DNA of 64,000 nt. It comes from Candidatus Baltobacteraceae bacterium. GTDB lineage: Bacteria > Vulcanimicrobiota > Vulcanimicrobiia > Vulcanimicrobiales > Vulcanimicrobiaceae. The stretch is from NCBI GenBank assembly GCA_036489885.1, contig DASXEW010000004.1:1-64000 (forward strand), written 5' to 3'. The position numbers and the translations under genes were made by a program. This document shows positions 7,436 to 16,276 of this stretch, piece after piece. A model generated the notes under the pieces. It saw only the letters and a program-made list of their open reading frames with translations. It was not told the DNA's origin and did no database searches. Within the stretch, counting starts at the first letter, position 1, and every line of letters begins with the position of its first letter.

Positions 7436-9365
7436 GTCTCTTCCACCTCCGACGCCGTCCGAGGCTGCATTCGAGCGGCTCCTTACGACGTTTGATGAAG
7501 AAAAAAGCGAATCGAGTGCGTTCGTCGACGCGCTTTTCGCAAAGTCGGGGCAGTTTCTCGACCGCGACCGTTATGCGAACATCGGCGATTCCGCGGAGTT
7601 CAATACTAAGCTCGCGGGCGTGAGCTTCGAAGGGCGTCAAGATATCGTCGCCGGCATCCGGCCCGGGGCCACGCTCGAGCTGCGGCGGGAACCCGGCAAC
7701 AAGTTTGACGCGAATGCGATCGCAGCGTTCTACGGGGGCTTGCAGCTCGGTTTCTTGAATCGGAGTCTCGCGCAGAAGCTTGCGCCGCTCATCGACGCCG
7801 AAGGGCGCCGTTACGGCGCGGAAGTTACAGACATAACGGGCGGTGGCGCAGGACGTTCGTTTGGTGTCAATGTGAGAGTGAGACGCAGCGATCTCATTCG
7901 AAAGCGCGCGCGTGCCTTTCCGGCTGCCGGCCCCCCGCGACATGACGACGTCGTACGCGCACTGATCGGGACGCATCCGCTGCGCGAGTCGCAATCACTG
8001 GTCATCGATCGCGTCGAAGGTGGACGTAACACGCTTGCCGTGATGGGGACCGGCCGCGGCAAGTCATTCTGCTTTCAATATCCCGCCGCGATTCGCGCAC
8101 TCGAACGCGGAGCGAAGACGCTCGTCATCTACCCGCTACGTGCGCTCGCGAACGATCAGTTCTCGGCGCTCGAGCGTAAACTCGGCGACCTCGGCATACG
8201 AATGTTTCGTGCAAACGGCGCGATCGACGGCGAAGAGCGGGCTGAGCTGATGGCGGCGCTGGAAAGCGGCGAATGGGATATCGTCTGCTCGACGCCCGAG
8301 TTCATCGAGTTTCACATCGAGCGCTTTGCCACGCCGCAAAGCCGTCCGTCGCTGCTCGTGATCGACGAAGGCCATCATGTCTATGAATCGACGCACCGGC
8401 CCGCATACGCGAAACTTCCGGAGAAACTTCCGAAACTCGGGATGCCGCAGGTGCTGGCGCTGACGGCGACCGCCACCGACGCCGCATTCGATCACATTCG
8501 ACGCGAACTCGGCATCGACGCTTGGGTGATCGATGCGACGATCCGCGAAAACCTGCACGTCGTCGACGCGCGCAATACCAGCGCGAGGGAAGCCTATCTG
8601 ATCGACGTCCTGCGCAACGGCGGCAAGGGCATCGTGTACTGCAATTCGCGCAGCGGCGCAACGAATGTGGCCGAGAAGCTGCGCGTGGCGCTTGGCAACG
8701 AGGTCGCGTTCTATCACGCCGGCATGGGCTCGGCCGATCGCGCCATGGTGGAAAACTATTTCCGTGAAGGCGATCTGCGTGTCGTCGTCGCTACCTCGGC
8801 GTTCGGCGAGGGCATCGATCTCCCGGACGTGCGCAACGTCTTTCTCTATCATCTGAGTTTCGATTTCACGCAGTTCAACCAACAAGCGGGGCGAGCCGGG
8901 CGTGACGGCGCCGATGCCAACGTCCACCTTCTTTTTGGAGAGACCGATAAAGGGCTCAACGAATTTCTGATTGATTGCGATGCGCCGAGGCTCGAGACGT
9001 TGCGCGAGATATACCGTTCCCTTCGCGGCATTGCACGGGACGGGATCGCGCGCGTCGACAATGAGACGGTCGTCGCGAGCCTGAATCTGCGCAACGTTCG
9101 GGCATCGACCATAGGCTTCGCGCTCCTGATCTTTGCAGATGCCGGTCTGGCGGAGGTCGGCACCGATGATGACGGGCGTTTCATTCGAATCCTCGACGTC
9201 CCCGGAAAAATCGACTTGACGCAGAACGCGCGATTTGCAGAAGGCGAAGCCGAACGCGAGAGCTTTGCGCGCTTCTGCTCGCTCGTGCTCGCGGAATCTC
9301 CGGAAATGCTCGAACGGATCATTAATCGCCCCATCTATCCGCAAAACGCCAAGCTCGTCGAATAG
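7416..9365 (+). CDS. HIRAN-domain DEAH/RecQ-like helicase
   Basis: Superfamily 2 helicase, probably in DNA repair. The N-terminal HIRAN domain (NTKLAGVSFEGRQDIV to about residue 145) normally recognises DNA ends or damaged DNA. The motor carries Walker A GTGRGKS, motif Ia YPLRALANDQ, motif II DEGHH in place of DEAH, motif III LTATAT, motif V TSAFGEGIDLPDV and motif VI QQAGRAGRDG, all RecQ-like. The conventional start is GTG 7620, but that begins inside the first HIRAN strand. The same frame reads back to 7416 with protein-like sequence (SEAAFERLLTTFDEEK), so I extend it to an ATC codon behind AGGAG. If ATC is wrong, use 7620..9365 (581 residues). Confidence 0.8.
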   Translation: MSKRPSKSLPPPTPSEAAFERLLTTFDEEKSESSAFVDALFAKSGQFLDRDRYANIGDSAEFNTKLAGVSFEGRQDIVAGIRPGATLELRREPGNKFDANAIAAFYGGLQLGFLNRSLAQKLAPLIDAEGRRYGAEVTDITGGGAGRSFGVNVRVRRSDLIRKRARAFPAAGPPRHDDVVRALIGTHPLRESQSLVIDRVEGGRNTLAVMGTGRGKSFCFQYPAAIRALERGAKTLVIYPLRALANDQFSALERKLGDLGIRMFRANGAIDGEERAELMAALESGEWDIVCSTPEFIEFHIERFATPQSRPSLLVIDEGHHVYESTHRPAYAKLPEKLPKLGMPQVLALTATATDAAFDHIRRELGIDAWVIDATIRENLHVVDARNTSAREAYLIDVLRNGGKGIVYCNSRSGATNVAEKLRVALGNEVAFYHAGMGSADRAMVENYFREGDLRVVVATSAFGEGIDLPDVRNVFLYHLSFDFTQFNQQAGRAGRDGADANVHLLFGETDKGLNEFLIDCDAPRLETLREIYRSLRGIARDGIARVDNETVVASLNLRNVRASTIGFALLIFADAGLAEVGTDDDGRFIRILDVPGKIDLTQNARFAEGEAERESFARFCSLVLAESPEMLERIINRPIYPQNAKLVE

Positions 9366-9382
9366 CAAGAGAAGAGGTAGGG

Positions 9383-10744
9383 ATGCATTCGAACGCAACG
9401 GTCATCGATTCGTCGATCTACCGCGACATCTTCAGCACGCCCGCGATGCGCGCCGTATGGTCGGATGAACGACGCATTCAGGCCTATCTTGACTTCGAGA
9501 GAGCCTTAGCCGTCGTGCAAGGCCGGCTCGGCATCATTCCACCGAACGCGGCCGCCGAGATCACAAAACATTGCACGGCCCAGGCGATCGACTTTGAAAA
9601 GCTGAAGACGGCCACCGAACGCGTCGGCTTTCCGATCATGCCCGTCGTGCAGCAGCTCACGGCAGCTTGCGCCGATGGCCTCGGGCAATGGTGTCACTGG
9701 GGCGCGACGACGCAAGACGTCACCGACACGGCGACGGTCTTGCAGATGCGTTCCGGACTCGAGCTGATCGAGCGCGACATGCACGCCGTCGTCGATGCGC
9801 TCGCAAAGCTCGCGCGTGCGCATCGCGAGACTCCGATGGTTGGCCGCAGCCATCTGCAACAGGCCGTTCCGATGACGTTCGGCTACAAAGTTGCCGTGTG
9901 GCTTTCGGGGTTCCATCGTCAGGTGGAAAGGCTCGCTGAAATGAAGCCGCGCGTCTTGATCGGGGAGCTTGGCGGCGCGGTCGGGACGCTCGCAACGCTG
10001 AAAGAGCGCGGCTTCGAAGTTCAAGACGCGGTGATGGATGAGCTTGGGCTCGGGCGGCCGCCGATTGCCTGGCACGCGATGCGCGATACGATCTGCGAAG
10101 TCGGCAATTTCCTCGGACTCCTGTGTGGCTTGCTCGAAAAGATCGCGCTCGACGTCAAGCTGATGATGATGACGGAACTCGGCGAAGTTGCAGAACCGGC
10201 GGGTGGCGGTCAGCGTGGCGGTTCGAGCACGATGCCGCAAAAACGCAATCCGATCTCGTGCGCGTACATCACGGCCTGCGCGGCCGTCGTGCGCCAGCAT
10301 GTTGCCGGACTGCTCACCGCAATGGGCTCCGACCTCGAGCGCGCTACGGGGCCGTGGGAGGTTGAGTGGCTCGTGCTGCCTGAGATTTTTTGCTTGACAG
10401 CCGGAGCGCTCGCGCAAGCCAAATTCATGCTCGATGGTCTCGAAGTCCATCCGAAGAGCATGCTGAAGAATTTGCAGATCACGGACGGTCTGATCAATAC
10501 TGAGAACGTCATGATGGCGCTCGGTCCGAAGATGGGACGCGAGATCGCGCACGACAAGATCGCCGAAATTTGCGTCGCCGTTGCGAACGGCAAGGGACGG
10601 TTGATCGATCTCCTGGCTGCGGATCCCGAGATCGCGAAGATCTTCGATCGTGCGGCGCTCGAGAAATTGCTCGATCCGCGCAGCTACGTTGGTTTATCGG
10701 CCGCGATGGTCGATCGAGTTCTCGCCTTGTCATCCCGAGCGTAG
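9383..10744 (+). CDS. Fumarase/aspartase-superfamily lyase, PcaB/adenylosuccinate lyase-like
   Basis: A 453-residue cytoplasmic enzyme with the superfamily signature GGSSTMPQKRNPI (near residue 280) and the conserved segments GATTQDVTDTA and MVGRSHLQQAVPMTFG. These place it with adenylosuccinate lyases and 3-carboxy-cis,cis-muconate cycloisomerases. The sequence style and lack of other purine genes favour a PcaB-like or another carboxylate lyase over PurB, but the substrate is unknown. The final codons (LSSRA and stop) come from a palindromic repeat. It is convergent with a CoA transferase gene, which may or may not be related in function. Confidence 0.8.
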   Translation: MHSNATVIDSSIYRDIFSTPAMRAVWSDERRIQAYLDFERALAVVQGRLGIIPPNAAAEITKHCTAQAIDFEKLKTATERVGFPIMPVVQQLTAACADGLGQWCHWGATTQDVTDTATVLQMRSGLELIERDMHAVVDALAKLARAHRETPMVGRSHLQQAVPMTFGYKVAVWLSGFHRQVERLAEMKPRVLIGELGGAVGTLATLKERGFEVQDAVMDELGLGRPPIAWHAMRDTICEVGNFLGLLCGLLEKIALDVKLMMMTELGEVAEPAGGGQRGGSSTMPQKRNPISCAYITACAAVVRQHVAGLLTAMGSDLERATGPWEVEWLVLPEIFCLTAGALAQAKFMLDGLEVHPKSMLKNLQITDGLINTENVMMALGPKMGREIAHDKIAEICVAVANGKGRLIDLLAADPEIAKIFDRAALEKLLDPRSYVGLSAAMVDRVLALSSRA

Positions 10745-10773
10745 AGGCGCAAAGCGCCCCGTAGTCGAGAGAC
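10728..10773 (-). repeat. Palindromic dispersed repeat, copy 2 (inverted)
   Basis: Begins TGTCATCCCGAGCG and ends TAGTCGAGAGAC, the reverse complement of copies 1 and 3. It contains the stop codon of the lyase gene. Together with copy 3, 31 nt away, it forms a long inverted repeat between two convergent genes, which could act as a bidirectional terminator. Confidence 0.8.
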
Positions 10774-10785
10774 CGCGAAAAATGC

Positions 10786-12045
10786 TTAAGCGATGATGGT
10801 TTCTGTCCCTCGACTACGCGCCTGCGGCGCTACGCTCGGGATGACACTCTGGCCGCGCAACGCCTGGATTTCCGCGTCCGATAGGCCGAGGTCACGCTTC
10901 AATAACCGCGCCGTGTCGGCGCCGACTTCCGAGGGTCCAGGTACGAGCGTGGCCGGTTCCGAGCGCAAGAATTCGGGTTGCGCGCGCATCATGCGCAGCG
11001 CGCCGAAGGTCGGATCTTCGACTGTAACGTAGGATTCGCGAAACTGGATCTGCGGATTGTCGAAGATCGTTTGAATCGTTTCGAGCGGTCCGATTGCGCA
11101 GCCGAGCGGAATCAAGGTGTCGAGAACGTCTGGTCGCGTGCGGACTTTGCACCAGGCTTCGATCGCACGATTGAGCGCATCGCCGTTTTTGATTCGATCC
11201 GTATTCGTCTTGAAGCGCGGATCCTTCGCCAGCTCGTCGCCCCCGATGGCGTGAATAAACCGTTCGGCGATCGATTGGGAGCTGCCGGATAAGGCGACCC
11301 ACAAACCGTCGCTGCACGCAAACGCGCCGCGCGGCGCCGTGAACTCGAGCTCGTTGCCTTTGCGAATCGCAACATGGCGCGTTTGATCGTAGTCCATCAT
11401 GTGCAGCTCGGTGAGCTTCATTGCGGCTTCGTAGATTGCGCAGTCGATGATCTCGCCTTCGCCTGAATCTCGCGCGCGAAGGTAGGCTGCGAGAACTGCG
11501 CTCGTCGCCAACATCGCCGCCATCGTGTCGGCGAGCGCGAAGGGTGGAAGAAGCGGCGGACGGTCTTCCCAACCGGTAACCGCCGCGATTCCGGTCATCG
11601 CTTCGGCGAGTGTTCCGAAACCAGCGCGGTCGCGATATGGACCTTGTTGTCCGAATGCCGTCATGCGCAACACGATCAAGCGCGGATGTTGCGCGAGAAG
11701 TTCGTTTGGATCGAGATTCCAACGCTCGAGCGTACCGGGCCGGAAATTTTCGATCAAAATATCGAACGTTCCGAGCCAGCGTCGAAAAATTTGCTGCGCT
11801 TCAGTTTTATGAAGATCGAGTGCGACGCTCGCTTTGTTGCGCGAAAGCGTTTTCCAGTAAATCCCTTCGCCGTGCTTCTCCGCGCCGAAGTGTCGCGCGG
11901 GATCGCCTTTACCCGGTTGCTCGAGCTTGACGATTTCTGCGCCGTAATCGCCGAGTTGCGTTGCACACAGTGGTCCTGCGATCATCGTTGCGCAATCGAG
12001 GACGCGCACGCCGCGGAGCGGCCGAGGGGCTGCTTTGGAAGCCAT
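10786..12045 (-). CDS. CaiB/BaiF (family III) CoA transferase
   Basis: About 420 residues. The N-terminus PLRGVRVLDCATMIAGPLCATQLGDYGAEIVKLE is the family III CoA-transferase fold start, followed by SRNKASVALDL and LIENFRPGTLERW. The catalytic Asp of the family probably corresponds to the one in ALADTMAAM. It moves CoA between carboxylic acids, with substrate unknown. I use ATG 12045 (MASKAAPRP). A TTG at 12060 is preceded at about 14 nt by AAGGAGG and is a good alternative; the open frame to 12120 overlaps the divergent RND gene and is unlikely. The last ~19 codons include the palindromic repeat. Confidence 0.88.
   Translation of the reverse strand: MASKAAPRPLRGVRVLDCATMIAGPLCATQLGDYGAEIVKLEQPGKGDPARHFGAEKHGEGIYWKTLSRNKASVALDLHKTEAQQIFRRWLGTFDILIENFRPGTLERWNLDPNELLAQHPRLIVLRMTAFGQQGPYRDRAGFGTLAEAMTGIAAVTGWEDRPPLLPPFALADTMAAMLATSAVLAAYLRARDSGEGEIIDCAIYEAAMKLTELHMMDYDQTRHVAIRKGNELEFTAPRGAFACSDGLWVALSGSSQSIAERFIHAIGGDELAKDPRFKTNTDRIKNGDALNRAIEAWCKVRTRPDVLDTLIPLGCAIGPLETIQTIFDNPQIQFRESYVTVEDPTFGALRMMRAQPEFLRSEPATLVPGPSEVGADTARLLKRDLGLSDAEIQALRGQSVIPSVAPQARSRGTETIIA
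10804..10846 (+). repeat. Palindromic dispersed repeat, copy 3 (in the CoA transferase 3' end)
   Basis: Begins TGTCCCTCGACTAC and ends GCTCGGGATGACA, nearly identical to copy 1 and inverted relative to copy 2. Read antisense, it encodes part of the CoA transferase C-terminus (about IPSVAPQARSRGT). Confidence 0.8.
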
Positions 12046-12086
12046 AAGCCGGAATTCCAAGGGCTCGCGGCCAACCTCCTTGGCGA

Positions 12087-15000
12087 GTGAATTACTTCCT
12101 GCGGCGGCCGATCTTTGCATCGGTTTGCTCGCTCTTTATCGTGTTGGTCGGGTTGATCACGATCCCGGCGCTTCCGATCTCTCAGTATCCGCAAATCGCG
12201 CCGCCGACCGTCACCGTCACCGCGACATATGTCGGCGCAAGCGCGGAGACGGTCGAGCAAACCGTTACGATCCCCCTGGAAGAAGCGATCAACGGCACTG
12301 AGGGCCTGCGTTACATCAGCTCGCAGAGCACGAATAACGGCACGGTCACGATTACGTGCACGTTCTCGCTCGATACGAATCTCGATATCGCCGCGACCGA
12401 CGTACAGAATGCTGCGAACAGCACGCTCGGCGTCCTGCCGCTGGCAGTACAGCAGACCGGACTTGTTATCAAGAAGAACTCCGGCTCGTTCGTGATCGCG
12501 TTCGGCCTTTACGCCACCGATCCGAGCGTCAGCCGGCTCTTCATCGCCAACTACGCCGACATCTATTTGGTCGACGCGCTCAAACGCATCAAAGGTGCGG
12601 GCGACGTGCACACGTTCGGCGATCGCCGGTACGCGATGCGCGTCTGGATCGACCCCAAGAAGTTGAATGCGCTCGGACTCACCGCCCTCGATGTCACCAA
12701 TGCGATCGCAGCGCAGAACGTGCAAGTCCCGGCCGGTGCGTTCGGCATGCCGCCGATTCCGAACGATACGCCGTTCCAGATCCCGATCGACGTCAGCGGC
12801 CGCCTAGCCGATCCGGCGCAGTTCGGCAACATCATCGTGAGGACGACGGCAAACGGCGGCTTCGTACGCATGCGCGACGTCGGTCACGTCGAGCTCGGTG
12901 CGCAAGATTATTCAACCGAGCTGCGCTTCAACGGCCGCCCGTCGGTCGGCATCGCGGTGCTTCAGCTGCCGAGTGCGAACGCACTCGATCTCTCGCAGCG
13001 CGCGCGCGTGACGATGGCCGAGCTCTCCAAACATTTCCCGCCCGGTATGAAGTACGGCCTGGCTTTCGATTCGAGCGAGTTCGTCCGCGAGTCGATCAAG
13101 GAAGTCTTGATCACGCTGCTGATGGCGATCGCGCTGGTCGTCATCGTGATCTTCTTGTTCTTGCAAGATTGGCGCACCACGCTGATCCCGGCGATCACGA
13201 TCCCGATCTCATTGATCGGAACCTTCTTTTTAATGAAGGTCTTCGGTTTCACGATCAATACGCTCACGCTCTTCGGCTTGACGTTGGCGACCGGACTCGT
13301 CGTTGATGACGCGATCGTCGTCATTGAAAACATCGCGCGTTTCATCCAAGACAAAGGCATGGAACGCATGGAGGCCGCGCAGCAGGCGCTCAAAGAGATC
13401 TATGGCGCCGTCATCGCGAGTTCGCTGGTGCTGCTCTCGGTCTTCGTTCCGGTCGGTTTCTTTCCGGGAACGACGGGACGGCTTTATCAGCAGTTCGCGC
13501 TGACGATCGCATGCGCGATCGGCATCTCGCTATTCTGCTCGCTGACGCTCACGCCGGTGCTCTCGCGCTTGTTGATCAGCTCCGAAGAAGGCTCGCACGG
13601 CCGATTCTTCGATATCATCAACGCCGTCATTCAGTGGATGCGGACGGCGTACGATCGGACGCTCGTGCCGACGATGCGGCACGGCAAAGTCGTCGGCGCG
13701 CTCTTCGCAATCGGGTTGCTGGTAACCGGATACGTCTTTACGCGCACGCCGACCGCGTTCATTCCGGACGAGGACGTCGGCTATTTCTTCGTCTTGTTGC
13801 AGGCTCCGGATGGGTCGTCGCTACCCCATACGTCATCGGTCGCGCTCAAAGCCGAGCAGGTCATTCGTGCGGAGCCCGATGTGCTCGATCTTTTCAGTAT
13901 TCAAGGTTTCAGCTTCGTAGGACAGGGCCCGAACTTCGGATTGATGTTCGCGCATCTCAAACCGTGGGGCGAGCGGCCTGGTGCGCAGCACACTCTAGCC
14001 GCGATCTTGCGCCGCTTGAACGCCAAGCTCTCGCAGATTCCCGAGGGATCGATCGTAGCGTTCAATCCGCCGGCAATTTCCGGCGTCGGTAACGTCGGCG
14101 GATTTCAGTTCGAGCTGGAGGATACCGGCAACATCGGCCTTTCGGCACTAAGTGCGGCGGCGAAGCAATTCGTTCGCAGCGCGAACCAAGATCCGAACCT
14201 ACGCTCGATCTACACGACCTTCCATGCGAATGCTCCCGAATTAGTCGTCGACATCGATCGCGACAAGGCGCAGCAAATCGGTGTCTCGATTGCGGACGTG
14301 TTCAGTACGCTTGCGATCTACATGGGATCCGACTACATCAATGATTTCACGTATCTCAACCGTTCGTTCCGCGTCTACGCTCAGGCCGATACGTCGTACC
14401 GGCTCTCGCAGCTAAACTTCCAACGAATTTTCGTACGCTCGTCCGGCGGCGGTTCGATTCCCCTTTCGGATATCGTTAGTGTGCATCCGGGTCTGGCAGC
14501 GCCCGTCATCACCCACTACAATCTCTTCCGCAACATCGAAGTGCTCGGACAAGCAGCGCCCGGTCACGGCAGCGGCGATGCGTTGGCTGCAATGGAACGT
14601 GTGGCGAAGAATCTGCCGGCCGGCGTTCAGTACGAATGGACCGGTATCGCGCTCGAAGAGACGACCGCCGGCGGGCAGTCGCTGATGATCTTCCTCTTAG
14701 GAATTCTCTTCACGTTTCTCGTGCTCTCGGCGAAATACGAGAGCTTCACGGAACCGCTGATCATTCTGTTCACCGTTCCGCTTGCGATTCTGGGCGCGTT
14801 GATCGGACTCTGGACACGCGGCTTCGCGAGCGACGTCTACGCGCAAGTCGGCTACGTTATGTTGATCGGGCTCGCGAGCAAGAACGCCATCTTGATCGTC
14901 GAGTTCGCGAATCAGCAGCGTGAGCTTGGAAAGACGCCGGAAGAAGCCGTCAAGATGGCAGCCGAGATTCGTCTGCGCCCGATCTTGATGACGTCAATCG

Positions 15001-15281
15001 CGTTCATTCTTTCGGTCGTACCACTGGTCGTTGCGACCGGGGCCGGCAGCCACGCGCGCAATTCGCTGGGCACCGTCGTCTTCTTCGGGATGGTGCTCTC
15101 GACGATTCTCAATTTGTATGTCATCCCGGTGCTCTATGTGTTCATCGTGCGGCTCTTCAGCCGTAAGGACGGGGATCGTCCCTTGCGTCCGCTCGGCGCA
15201 TTGCGTGCGCGCTTCGCGAACGGCAAGAACGGTAACGGTCATGGAGTTGTCGTCCCAACTGAAACTGAGGGACACCGATAA
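12087..15281 (+). CDS. RND efflux pump inner-membrane permease (HAE1/AcrB type)
   Basis: A 1064-residue proton-driven drug/hydrophobe exporter. It starts MNYFLRRPIFASV (GTG 12087), has the family segment NGTVTITCTF, and GLVVDDAIVVIENIARF in TM4 with the paired Asp residues of the proton relay. The second half repeats the fold (GLASKNAILIVEFANQQ). Such pumps normally work with a periplasmic adaptor and an outer-membrane channel; neither is encoded beside it, so partners must be elsewhere. The last base of its stop is the first base of the extended MBL-hydrolase frame. Confidence 0.93.
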   Translation: MNYFLRRPIFASVCSLFIVLVGLITIPALPISQYPQIAPPTVTVTATYVGASAETVEQTVTIPLEEAINGTEGLRYISSQSTNNGTVTITCTFSLDTNLDIAATDVQNAANSTLGVLPLAVQQTGLVIKKNSGSFVIAFGLYATDPSVSRLFIANYADIYLVDALKRIKGAGDVHTFGDRRYAMRVWIDPKKLNALGLTALDVTNAIAAQNVQVPAGAFGMPPIPNDTPFQIPIDVSGRLADPAQFGNIIVRTTANGGFVRMRDVGHVELGAQDYSTELRFNGRPSVGIAVLQLPSANALDLSQRARVTMAELSKHFPPGMKYGLAFDSSEFVRESIKEVLITLLMAIALVVIVIFLFLQDWRTTLIPAITIPISLIGTFFLMKVFGFTINTLTLFGLTLATGLVVDDAIVVIENIARFIQDKGMERMEAAQQALKEIYGAVIASSLVLLSVFVPVGFFPGTTGRLYQQFALTIACAIGISLFCSLTLTPVLSRLLISSEEGSHGRFFDIINAVIQWMRTAYDRTLVPTMRHGKVVGALFAIGLLVTGYVFTRTPTAFIPDEDVGYFFVLLQAPDGSSLPHTSSVALKAEQVIRAEPDVLDLFSIQGFSFVGQGPNFGLMFAHLKPWGERPGAQHTLAAILRRLNAKLSQIPEGSIVAFNPPAISGVGNVGGFQFELEDTGNIGLSALSAAAKQFVRSANQDPNLRSIYTTFHANAPELVVDIDRDKAQQIGVSIADVFSTLAIYMGSDYINDFTYLNRSFRVYAQADTSYRLSQLNFQRIFVRSSGGGSIPLSDIVSVHPGLAAPVITHYNLFRNIEVLGQAAPGHGSGDALAAMERVAKNLPAGVQYEWTGIALEETTAGGQSLMIFLLGILFTFLVLSAKYESFTEPLIILFTVPLAILGALIGLWTRGFASDVYAQVGYVMLIGLASKNAILIVEFANQQRELGKTPEEAVKMAAEIRLRPILMTSIAFILSVVPLVVATGAGSHARNSLGTVVFFGMVLSTILNLYVIPVLYVFIVRLFSRKDGDRPLRPLGALRARFANGKNGNGHGVVVPTETEGHR

Positions 15282-16276
15282 TCGAAACGACGCACAGCTC
15301 ACGCGGCGACGGCATCGAACAGATTCGGCTGCCGATGACGGATCATGCGCTCAAGTACATCAATGCGTACTTGATCGAGGGCGACGACGGCTACACGCTC
15401 GTCGATTGCGGATGGGGACTGCCCGAAGTCTTGCAGACGCTTGAAGACGCGCTGAGCGACCTCGGCAAGAGCATCGATCAAATCTCGTGGGTGATTGCGA
15501 CCCATTATCATACCGACCACTACGGGATGGCCGGCACGATCGCCGAGCTTGGTGGTGCAAAACTGATGATGCATCCGGCCGATTGGGCAATTCTTGATAC
15601 GCGCTTTCGGCACATCGAATCCGATTTGCAGCGGCGCGATGCGTGGCTGGCAAGTAACGGATTTTCAATCGAAGGCCACGCCGCGGAAGATCGCGGGCGG
15701 CTCTTCGCTCGGCGCTACACGCTGAAAGCCCCCGACCGGGAACTTGCGGACGGCGAAGAGCTGCGCATCGGAAGTCATCGCTTTCGCGTCGTGTGGACGC
15801 CGGGTCATACGCCCGGACATATTTGCTTGTATGACGACGAGCGCAAGGTATTGCTGAGCGGCGACCACGTGCTTCCACGAATTACGCCGCACATCGGTTT
15901 TTGGCACGCGGACGACGGCGATCCACTCGGAATGTTTCTGGAATCGCTTCGCAAAGTAGCGACTCTCGGCGCGAAGAGCGCACTGCCCGCGCACCGCGAA
16001 CCCATCGATGATCTTCCGGGGCGGATCGAAGAACTGATCGCCCACCACGCCGAGCGCGAAACGCAACTCCAGAATGTTCTGAGCGGACTCATGACGGGTA
16101 CGGAGGTGGCGTCGCAGCTCACATGGCGAAGGAACCTGAGCCGCTTCGAGGATCTACCGGCAAGCGAACGGAGCTTTGCCCTTGTTGAGACGTTGGCTCA
16201 TCTCGAACACCTTCGCGCAAATGGCAGCGTTGAGAAAATTCAGCAAGCAGGTATGTACCGGTATCGGCGCACGTAG
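15281..16276 (+). CDS. MBL-fold metallo-hydrolase
   Basis: Glyoxalase II/lactamase-like hydrolase with the zinc motif THYHTDHYGMAG, a downstream TPGHTPGH and LLSGDHVLP, and a C-terminal winged extension typical of the long MBL subfamily. Substrate unknown. The first ATG (15335) falls just after the conserved leading strand GIEQIRLPM and has no ribosome-binding site. The same frame reads back to 15281, where ATC sits 10 nt after GAGG (15267-15270); I therefore extend the gene to that codon. The fallback is 15335..16276 (313 residues). It directly follows the RND gene and may be cotranscribed. Confidence 0.8.
   Translation: METTHSSRGDGIEQIRLPMTDHALKYINAYLIEGDDGYTLVDCGWGLPEVLQTLEDALSDLGKSIDQISWVIATHYHTDHYGMAGTIAELGGAKLMMHPADWAILDTRFRHIESDLQRRDAWLASNGFSIEGHAAEDRGRLFARRYTLKAPDRELADGEELRIGSHRFRVVWTPGHTPGHICLYDDERKVLLSGDHVLPRITPHIGFWHADDGDPLGMFLESLRKVATLGAKSALPAHREPIDDLPGRIEELIAHHAERETQLQNVLSGLMTGTEVASQLTWRRNLSRFEDLPASERSFALVETLAHLEHLRANGSVEKIQQAGMYRYRRT

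Noticed and set aside
8136-9398. 420-residue minus-strand open frame opposite the helicase
   Set aside because: Antisense shadow of a gene with complete helicase motifs; Arg/His-rich composition typical of GC-rich shadows.
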